From: Branchiostoma floridae
Taxonomy: Eukaryota > Chordata > Leptocardii > Amphioxiformes > Branchiostomatidae
Direction: 5' to 3'
Length of the DNA: 64,000 nt
NCBI RefSeq assembly: GCF_000003815.2
Contig: NC_049987.1
Coordinates: 16,820,564 to 16,884,563, forward strand
The number at the start of each line of letters is the position of its first letter. Position 1 is the first letter of the stretch. Below the pieces are notes generated by a model. It worked only from the letters and a program-made list of their open reading frames with translations. It did no database searches and was not told where the DNA came from. Shown here one piece after another: positions 1 through 10,700 of the stretch. A program made the position numbers and the translations under genes.

Positions 1-1040
1 ACCATGGCATAAGATAGTTCTAAACCGGCCAAGGAAAGTAGTCAGTCAAGAGGTGTACATTTGCCATTTCCTAGGTAGCCAAGCTTCACTCCTCTGGTTG
101 CTTTTGATACTATCGCTACCGTAGGATCTGTTTTGAGATTATATCTGGCCTAACTGTGGCTTGTATAGATTTATTAAATATGATTTTTTTTTCCAGAGAA
201 CTTACCCTCTTGGGTGGAGGGTCACCCTCAGACATGACTCTAGACCCTGAAAAGTAAATTAAAAATGTTTTGTTAAAACATATGAAACTCATAAAACTGC
301 ATACTAGCTGCAGTAGCACTATTTTCTACAACTAGATATTGATATTTATGCTGCAAACACAATATCAAGATAAAACTGCAATTTCATGATGCAGTTTGCA
401 GAAGGAAGAAAGTGGAGTGTAAAACTAAAAATATCGTATTCACATACTGGGCAGGAATGAAAACAATAGTTTTAATTTTTTACTTAAGCTGTCACCACCA
501 AAAACACAAACATAAAACTAACGTAAAAATTTCAGTAACGTGAGTAAGTACAGTACTTTGTTATGGAGTTAGCAACACTTTCTGGTACAAACTTGGAAAC
601 TATGATAGTATAGTATTGAATATTGAAAAAAATACAGATTCAGTTGTTCTGAAATTGGTTTAACTGCAAACTTCTTTCATTAAACCTTTGTTTCCGGCCT
701 CTTGGCGTTACAATGCGGTAAACTAAAGCAGCCTAACACTAAAATCTGTTTTGTATGCATATGAGGGTCAGAGGTCAAAACTGAACAAAACATGCACTAG
801 GCGAATTTCTCATCAAATCTATCGTTGAGGGAGTTTGTTTCCAACGAGAAAAGAAAATCACAAAGTTAAAACATTTAGATACATAACTGTTGGACATCAG
901 TACAGCTATACTTGTATCTTTGACTGTGGCTAGAGTCGCTAGAGCAAAAACGTTACTGTTGAATAGTCATGGGTCAACTGGTGTTTTTAGGTTGACGTTG
1001 TTTTACATGAAATTACAACCATTTGATAACGGGTTTTTAC
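1..1040. other. AT-rich non-coding stretch, nothing recognised
   Basis: The sequence is AT-rich with stops in all frames and no splice-bounded open segment, tandem repeat or palindrome that I can identify. It lies upstream of SOD2. Confidence 0.5.
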
Positions 1041-1079
1041 CACCCATGTGCTCTACATGTCCTTAAAAATAGCTGCAAA

Positions 1080-1440
1080 GGTTTGTTACCCTGAAACAGT
1101 GCGATGCGAAAAAACTGCGACGACGAAACCTTCAAGAAATCTGAAGTTGCTTTTCGAAAGCGAACACAAGAAACCAAAATGGCGGTCGACCCGCCAAGAC
1201 GAAACGCTTGATTTCCTTACGATTGAGACGTTCCTAACCTTAAGAAGCTTACCTCTCGAATCTAGAGTCCTTCTTCTATCGTTGGTAATCCAGAAACGGC
1301 GTGTATCAGGCAGACGGAGGCATCTACGCTCGGTTCTTTGGGCGAAGATCACAGGGACAAATTTCAAGATGGACGCCCGCCATGTGCAAAATATGCATAC
1401 AAAGCACTCTGGGTAATTTAGACCTTTCCAAATTCCCATA
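1080..1440. promoter_or_regulatory. GC-richer segment with YY1-like ATGGCGG motifs, candidate promoter
   Basis: Base composition rises relative to the flanks. There is an AAAATGGCGG motif near 1177-1186 and a second ATGG/CCAT pair near 1368-1384 (ATGGACGCCCGCCAT, which reads ATGGCGG on the minus strand). Such motifs are typical of YY1-bound housekeeping promoters and 5' UTRs. Open frames on both strands here (122 and 117 aa) resemble no family I know and overlap each other. The segment could be the distal SOD2 promoter with a non-coding first exon, since a polypyrimidine tract plus CAG at about 1651-1660 could be its splice acceptor. It could instead be the start of a divergent minus-strand gene outside the window. 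Promoter identity is inference. Confidence 0.3.
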
Positions 1441-1704
1441 GGGGAGTCGGCATAACTTCTGGTCCTGCCAGCTAAAATATTTCACCGTAGAAATAAAACC
1501 TTGGAAATATTTATGTATAATTGATATCAAAATATGTCTAACTTTTGTTTGATACATTTTGATGATAATTGTTGACGATGGAGTTTATTGGAGTATTTTC
1601 ATTTTAAAGTGTTCCCGGTAGTGGAATAGTCTAATCACCCCTCCCCTTTCTCCAGATAGCTTGCTGCGTGCTGTGAACCTCGGAAAACAGATTAAAGTCT
1701 CAAG

Positions 1705-1733
1705 ATGTTGGCATGTGTCAAACTGACCCAGAG
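1705..1733 (+). CDS. SOD2: SOD2 exon 1, start of mitochondrial presequence
   Basis: Encodes MLACVKLTQ plus two bases of an Arg codon, followed by a GTGAGT donor. Intron 1 is about 4.3 kb and holds a SINE, a transposon-like ORF and a MITE. Confidence 0.85.
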
Positions 1734-4700
1734 GTGAGTCTAGTGAGTCTTCTGAATCTTCTTGATAGTTTGGCAGAGTTTGATCGTCACGTTAAGGGCA
1801 CTAAGGTGCATAAAGCTAGCACCGTTAACTTGGGCGGGATCATAACATGATTTTGCACGTTTTGCAAAGACTGTGGCATTGGTAAACTTTAGAAATCTAA
1901 GAAACAAAGCGGATGGCAAGTAAATACCTGACCTGACCAGGTGTATATGGGTTGGTTTGGATAAATGGAAAATGTGCCTGATAGTGAGATGGTGAGGATA
2001 GAGACAGTGAAAAGGGATAACGTCACGATACAGTTCACAAGGTCACCATAGCTAATGGCACTGCAGCACTTTTGCTGTGATCTGCAAGGTGGCGTTTTTG
2101 TCACGTCAGTAGTGTTGATGCATGTTGGACACAAAACTGTGATGGGATAACAAGACGCGAGATAAACTTTTTCTAAACATTTACAGCAAGCCTACCTGCA
2201 TGTAAGCTGTTGATCAATTGAGCAAGCAATAAGCTACACATGTTTTCAGTACCCACTAATCTTTCTCACCAAGTAACATTGTCCCGAACATCTCAGAATT
2301 CAACTGACCCTGCCAAAGTCAAATCTACCGAAAATGATTGATATTGTAATGCGGAAAGTTTGTAAATTCGGCGAAAAAGACTTGCACTCTATATAAACGT
2401 TCAAGGCAGGCGCATCTACTGCTATAGCTAAAATGACCCTGTCGAGAACTCCAAATCCTCGCAAACTACGATTTTAAACCCGGTTGGGTGACATCTGGCC
2501 GCTTTATGGTCGCAATTGGCAGTGTTTCTGTATCAACAGGACCTGAAATTGTGTTGCCGTGGCCGCATTGGACAGGTGGCCACAATAGAATGTTTCTTAC
2601 TGCTTAGGTCAATGGGAAAAATCCAAGGGACTGACAAAAAGTGACCACAATGTCCAGGTGGCCTCTAATACAGGTTTGACTGTATACAAACTGGCAAGAT
2701 GGCCTGATTAAACCTTGCTTATTATATAGCAGCCCGCCCAATGTGCAAGGAGGGGCCAGCAGATTCTAGAGTTTTTGTCACACAGATTACCTTAGGTTGT
2801 AAGAGTAGAAATTACATGTAATAATAACAGTCCAAATCAGAACATGTTTTATCAACATAAAGGAAAAGTATGCATGTGCAGAAAAAACATGTCAATGGCT
2901 TGCCATGTATTTATCTGATGTATCTGTTTGCCTAGCTTCATACCTATTGACGCTTAAAAAGTTCTGCTGGAAAGATTTGACCAGCACATGCCACCTGCCT
3001 ACAATGCAAATCTAAGATTAGACATGCATTGTTGTGAGGCAAAACAAGAAAGGGAGGTCCCCATAGTTATCTTTACACATGATTGCTTATGATTCACAGT
3101 CATCATATGGACACGATTATTTGGGTCAGGGATGTTTACAAACAGACCGTGTATCTTTTTCAAATTTCTTTGTTCAAAAATAAGGTTCTCTTTTGCCGGA
3201 AAAGGGATTTTGCAAAGGAAGGGACTTCGATTTAAGGTGGGGCGAAACTCCCTTTTGTGGGCAAACTCCCTTCCTCTGATCAATTAGAGAAACTAGCAAA
3301 CCAGCAAACATTTCTATGTATAGTAGGGCTCGAAATACCGGGTGCATGTGCACCCAGGTGCACCAAAAATTGGAGCTGTGCACCCAATTATTTTCTGTGG
3401 GTGCACAGGGTGCACCCAAATATTTTCTTACTACACATGTAGTAGGTTTATGTATGAAAAGATATCCAAGTATACATACTAGTTAGTATACATCATATTC
3501 TTGACATCTAACTGTTAGAAAGATAATAAAAATGTCTGTCAACTCATGGTACTTGTTTAAGAATTTGATAGCTTGTAACTAAGTTTTATCTATTAATTTT
3601 TTGGTGCACACAATTTTTTAAGCTGGGTGCACCAATGCACTTAATCCCAAAAATGAATTTCGAGCCCTGGTGTAGAGAAACTAGCAAAACTCTATGTATA
3701 GACATGTGTGACTATTGATACATTGACCTGTGAAATTGTGGTATTATACTAGTAATGATACCACCACATCAGTGGGACCGCGTGACACGATCGGGAGCGC
3801 GTTGGTCTCAGGCCCGAGAGGTCCCGGGTTCAAATCCGCTTGCCGTGTCACCGATCTTGTGCCCTTGGGAAAGGTACTTTACACGACTTTCCTCACCTAA
3901 CTCAGGTGTAAATGAGTACATAGCTGCGGCTAGTGTCAGTGACAGGCCTTTGTGGTGGTGACAGGCCATAGGGGCATGTTCGGGCATGACGCACCCGCCA
4001 TGACACACGAGTCAGGGGTAGGAGGAACCCTTTGCATCCTTGGTCGGAAGTCCTCCTAGGAGACGGAAACTCCAAATAATAAACCTGCATCTGCTGGGGC
4101 CGTCTTACGTGGCAAACAGTTCTGTCCCTGTAGGACTTAGTGCGCCAGTAGACGAGAGGGTGGAGAAGGGAGTGCACACCCCTCCTTCACCTTAAAAAGT
4201 CACGTGCAGGCCAGGCAGACTGGTCGTCTAAGCAACCTTGTCTGCCTACCATTGATCTTCGGACACGAAGAAACAGCCATCATCATACCGCCACATCCTA
4301 TTGTATTGTTCATTTGACAAATGGGTCAAATTCCTTCAAACTTAGAGGTCAGTAGTTTAAGGCTCCTTAATTGGCTCTTGCAAAAATTTTTTTGTAAAAG
4401 TCCTTTAAAGGTCTACTACGCAACTATTTGCGCTCAAATTTGAAATATTCTAGAACTAAGAAATCTCAGATTTACTACTACTTTTGGATACTTTTTGACA
4501 CTTTTGTGTCATTATTTCACGTTTGCAACGTAGAGAATAGCCTACAAACATTTCGTCCTACGCGCGATGTAACATGTTGTCCCCCCTAGTTAGGCACCGG
4601 TGAGAATTCAAAAAAGAATCAATCATCAACGGTTATTGGTCGGGAATCTCCGGTGAGTTCCGGGTGCGTGACGTCATGACTAGCTTGTGAAACAAAATGG

Positions 4701-7700
4701 CGGAGCCAGGCGGTAGTGAGGACGGCGCTAGTGCGCCGTTCAAAACACCGCATAAGAAGCGTAAGAAGCGTCCAGGACCAGCCAAACAGTTCACGGATTC
4801 CACCCAGAAACGGAAAAGGAACGAAAGAGGAGCAACACGTGTCCGCTTAGGCGAGGCGTATGCTGCATTTTTTGCCTACTGTAAATGGCGGTATATTACA
4901 AAGTGGTTTTGATAACAGTTTTCTTGGTGAGCACTCCTCGTGAAGTAATGTCTCATGACTTTGCTAACATGTCCACTGTATGACTACTGTGTTATACTTA
5001 TACTATAGTGTTACTAGTACTGTATTACTTTTTACTAGTTTTGTTACTGCCCTGAACAATTGAGGTGTTGTTTTTGGTGTGTTCGTATGTGTGTGTGTGT
5101 GTTTGAATATTTGTATTCAGCATACTAGTATCTTTACTAGAACCTCTGGATGGGTAATGTCTAATGATGGTATTCAGTACGTAGGTGGGTCTTGGGAAGA
5201 TAAAAAGGTCAAGGTCAATTCTGAGGCTTCTGCAAGCTTTCCTTGCAAAACCAGAGGCCACATTGCAACACCTCATTTCCTCCTCTTATTGGGTTGCTAC
5301 ACTGTACACTTACAACTTGACAGTGATTTACAGAAATCTTGAAAGTTAACAGTGTTTTATTTGCAGTGCCTCTCAATCTCATGACACTGTAACACTGTTC
5401 TTGTGCTACCGGAACAGTTTTGTTTTCAACATAAAAAACTCCTTTTCACTCCTACCCCTCAGCAAAATAGATAAAGAGTACATAGTATTCTATTTATGTC
5501 ATACCCAGGTTGGAAAACACTGATTTGATTGCCAAACAACGGCGGACGCAGAGTGGGTTCTATTTAATCAATGGAAGACTGTGTTAGGACTAAGAAGCCG
5601 GCGTGGTACAGAAAATAAACACTCGATCTGGAACACCCGTATCAAACGTTATCGCGGCCCAGGTATGACATAAATAACATTATGTTATATCCGTCTGATC
5701 GTGACCTGTAGGGTTGCGTCCCACCCTGGTCTGCTGGCGGCAGCAGGAACACGACTGAAGCACACCCTGCCCAACCTGGCGTATGACTAAAACTAAAACT
5801 AAACCTAAACCTTCAGTAATATAGATAAAAGTAACATTATGTTATATCCATCTGATCGTGACCTGTAGGGTTGCGTCCCACCCTGGTCTGCTGGCGGCAG
5901 CAGGAACACGACTGAAGCACACCCTGCCCAACCTGGCGTATGACTAAAACTAAAACTAAACCTAAACCTTCAGTAATATAGATAAAAGTAACATTATGTT
6001 ATATCCATCTGATCGTGACCTGTAGGGTTGCGTCCCACCCTGGTCTGCTAGCTGTGGCAGGAACACGACTGAAGCACACCCTGCCTGACCTGGCGTATGA
6101 CTACGGAGCGCTGGAGCCCACCATCTCTGCAGAGATCATGCAGCTGCACCACTCCAAACATCACGCCACCTATGTCAACAACCTCAACGTGGCTGAGGAA
6201 AAACTTGCAGAGGCACAAGCTAAGGGTATGCAAATTAGACATTCATTTGTATGGTCTGTGAGTGTGAGAAAATGGTTTGATTCTGTCATCTTAAAAGTGA
6301 CGAGAAAGTTTTTATATCTTAGGCCATCCCCCAGCTAAAATTCACTCAAGGACAGTTCAACAAGATCTGTTGTAACAGTTTTGAAATAAATGAAGAAGAC
6401 TCAGTGTCATAAATTGGAGGTATGTGGTCATGGAACTCTACTTCCAACGACGACACTGTGCACCCCTGTTTACTTAAAATATAGTCCAAGTTGACATGGC
6501 AGTTTCTCTGGCCCAGCACTAAAGCTGTTATTTTAGTTGTTGATCTTGTTATTGTCTAAGGAGATGTAACAACAGTGATAGCCCTGGGCTAAGCGCTGAA
6601 GTTGTTATACGTTGTTGTTGTCATTGTTGTTGTTATTGTTGTTGTTCCAGGTGATGTAACAACAGAGATAGCTCTAGGCCCAGTGTTGAAGCCGTTGCTT
6701 ATGTTGTTGTTGTTGTTGTTTTACCAGGTGATGTAACAACAGAGATAGCTCTAGGCCCAGTGTTGAAGCCGTTGCTGATGTTGTTGTTGTTGTTGTTGTT
6801 TTCCCAGGTGATGTAACAACAGAGATAGCCCTAGGCCCAGTGTTGAAGCTGTTGCTTATGTTGTTGTTGTTGTTTTCCCAGGTGATGTAACAACAGAGAT
6901 AGCTCTAGGCCCAGTGTTAAAACTGTTGTTGATGTTGTTGTTGATGTTGTTCCGGGTGATGTAACAACAGAGATAGCTCTAGGCCCAGTGTTGAAGCTGT
7001 TGCTGATGTTGTTGTTGTTGTTGTTCCAGGTGATGTAACAACAGAGATAGCTCTAGGCCCAGTGTTGAAGCTGTTGCTGATGTTGTTGTTGTTGTTGTTG
7101 TTCCAGGTGATGTAACAACAGAGATAGCTCTAGGCCCAGTGTTGAAGCTGTTGCTGATGTTGTTGTTGTTGTTGTTGTTCCAGGTGATGTAACAACAGAG
7201 ATAGCTCTAGGCCCAGTGTTGAAGCTGTTGCTGATGTTGTTGTTGTTGTTGTTGTTGTTGTTCCAGGTGATGTAACAACAGAGATAGCTCTAGGCCCAGT
7301 GTTGAAGCTGTTGCTGATGTTGTTGTTGTTGTTGATGTTGTTCCAGGTGATGTAACAACAGAGATAGCTCTAGGCCCAGTGTTGAAGCTGTTGCTGATGT
7401 TGTTGTTGTTGTTGATGTTGTTCCAGGTGATGTAACAACAGAGATAGCTCTAGGCCCAGTGTTGAAGCTGTTGCTGATGTTGTTGTTGTTGTTCCAGGTG
7501 ATGTAACAACAGAGATAGCCCTAGGCCCAGCCCTGAAGTTTAACGGAGGAGGCCACCTGAACCACTCCATCTTCTGGACCAACCTGTCTCCTAACGGAGG
7601 AGGGGAGCCGCAGGGTAAGATACACAGATAATTCTTCAAAAATCTTATTTTTCAACCTCAATCATTCACTCACTGGCATTTTTTCTTTATTGGCTTTTGG

Positions 7701-10700
7701 ACAGACGAGGACAATGTACACTCAAGTTAGTGACTTATTTTAACAGTTTCACATACAGACAGAAGGTAAAGGTAGTCTTTTACCCCCCAGACCGAAATCA
7801 GGTGCACATTTATTCACCTGAGTGACGTGAGGAAGGTGGTGCAAAGTGGCACAATGTTGGGGCACGGCGAGTATCAATGACTTTTAAAATGGTACGTGCT
7901 GCTTTCTCTGCTTAGCACTCAGCATTTGGGAAAGAGTATGGAAGTTGAACACACATCGATCACTACAAGTGAATTAGCCCCCTGCTGTAGCAATTGTACA
8001 AAGTTGTGTGGTCAAAGGCTACTGGAATGGAGATAGGCCCTGCCCTATACATCATCTGATGCAGGAATTTAAGTGTAGCATCTTATTATCTCCAGGAGAA
8101 GTCCTTGAGGCGATCAACCGTGACTTCGGCTCCTTCGAGAACCTGAAGAAGAAGATGTCAGCAGCTTCTGTGGCCGTGCAGGGGTCTGGATGGGGGTGGC
8201 TGGGATATGATAAAGAGAATAACAGACTGAGTATCGCTGCCTGTGCTAACCAGGATCCCCTCCAAGCAACCACAGGTAGGAAGTACTGTACATCTTGAAA
8301 TTGCTGTGGTGTGTTTATTTTACTGGTGACTTCTTCACCAGAATTATTACTTCTATACTTAAGAATTGCTTCAACTGCAAAGTTCAAACACCATGAAAAC
8401 TTCTCTCCTTCTACTGCAAAATGGAGAAGTCCCTACAAAAATTGATAAATTTACAGTATAGTGATATTCTAATCTCCAAGCAGATACAAGGATCCAGCTC
8501 ATTTTCATTGTTTTAAGCCTGTCATTGCTGAATTGTTACTCACTCACTCACACTCACTCCCTGGTGAATTAACCAGATCTTTACATCTGCTTGGACATTA
8601 GAGAAGTTTTTTTTTTCCTTGGACTGTTTTTGTTTTCACTAATGAACTGGCAGAAATACAGACTACTAAATCTCTGCTAGATAAGTACCAACCCAGGCTT
8701 TGACAATTTTGTTTTTTTCGAGAACAATCAAAGTCTTAGACGTGATCAAGTACAATAGGACAGGGCGTTCTCACTAAATAGCTTTGATATAAACATTGCC
8801 TGAAGTTATATACACAAAGGTTATAGGTGTGACAAGTCGAAACAGGGCTCAAAATTTATTTGGGGGTGTACCTATAAAAATTGGGTGCACCACATAAAAT
8901 AAAGTAGAATGTCAGAAAAAAAAAACTTATCAAAAACCTTACTGCTCCTCTTATGAGCTTGAATCTGAAATGGGAGCTCTATGACAAAAATTTCAATGAT
9001 TCCAAATCCCAACTTCAAATTCTTATACAGTAGAAGCCGCTTGAATTTGCACGGCCTATTTGCCAGTGAATTTGGTGCTATTATCTGGCGGGTGCAATAT
9101 ACGAAGTTATCTAGCTGGACAGCACCGGTTTGGGATTTGGGGATTCCGTGCAGTTAATAGAAGTGTGTATTAATCCATTTTGCAATTAACTGGCTTCCAC
9201 TTTATTAGGTATTATGACAAACATTTTGTTATCTTTCTAACGCTTATTTAGATGGGAAGTGTATGGTGCATACCTGTGTACTTTGATATCTTTACATTCG
9301 TAAACCAATGAAAATATTCGGGTGAACCCAAAGAAAAAATAATGGGTGCACATCTCCAATTTTGGGTGCACCAAGGTGCACATGTACCCAGTATTTTCAA
9401 GCCTTGCGTAACCAACTGCTACCTGTGACAGCAAAGCTGGTGTGTTACTCTGAAGGGCGATTATACTGGCTGTAGTATACAGAAAACTAACAAAGGCCAT
9501 CAAATCTCTGAAACAATTAGATCTATGATTACACCACATTAACTGATTTAAGAATAGGTACATAGAATTTTAAACATACCCAGTGCAGTAACTTAAAACT
9601 GCTATTCCCATTATTAAAGGCAACCTAAGCAATATTAGAGCATCTAAAGTGGAAATATTCTGGATAAGGCAATCTGTATGAAACTGATATGAACTGCACT
9701 ACATTCCCACATTTTCATCGTTTTTGCATACTTTGTGCAGTTACAAACGGCGCAGAAACAAGTCGCAAAGTAGACTTCACTGCATCCTCATGTCTCTGTG
9801 GCATTGAGTATTTGCACATTGAATGTTGGTATGGAATGGAAATTGCTTCATCTTATTACGTAGAAAAGTGCCCCCAAAATTGACTTTGATAATTGAAGTT
9901 CTACACCCCTGACTCGGGCTAATATTGCTCAGGTTGCATTTAAGAACTGTCTATTCCCATTAAGGTCCTCTTAAGGGACTTCTGCTATCTGACTTAACAT
10001 CAGCAGTAACAACGGAGCACTACTGTCTCAAGATAATCACTGTCGCTGGTTTTACCTTAAGAGGACAAAGATATAACCACTTAGGCTGATAACTTAAAGA
10101 TGTTTATCACATTTTTCTTCAGTAAAAAGTGGCATAGGTGTAGGATCAAGTGTTAACTAAGTAGGTGTTTGGTGCAGTAAGGTGCCAACTGTAAAAAAGC
10201 TTTTTGATACGGTTACCACAATCTTTTTGAGCTTTTGAGTATGGGGACTACCTCCAGAGGAGAGAAGCCCCAGTAATGTAATAATACAGAAACATCAGGT
10301 CGTCATCAGAAACGGCAGATAAATAGAATATGCATCTATGTGTGTGTTCCCTTGCAATTAGACTTTGGGCAAGAAATTGTAAATGCAGATGAAAGATTTA
10401 TTGATTAAAACAAACTTTTTTGTGTAAAAAGAATGGCTGGAAACTCAGTAAAATAGTAGCCTACTCCGGAGGCCGGCAATCAGAAAACGCCAGCAATCAG
10501 CAACCAAGTACAAATAGAAATGGCCAGCAAAAGTGTATTATGAGCCAAAAAAGGCCCAGAAAGCCTGCTATGGAGGCTAGTAAAATAGTATGTTTTACAA
10601 TATAAAGACACAAAAACCATATGATTGTTTTTTTCTCTCTTTGTAGTTGCATTTGTAACAAATTGTTAACTATTGTTAAGTTGATATAGCTTTGCGTATT

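Noticed and set aside
1048..1439. 122- and 117-codon overlapping frames on both strands
   Set aside because: Mutually antisense, no recognisable family and no splice support; treated as promoter-like sequence instead.
3771..3850. Functional tRNA gene
   Set aside because: B-box and an A-box-like stretch are present, but no complete cloverleaf, and it is fused to a SINE body with target-site duplications.
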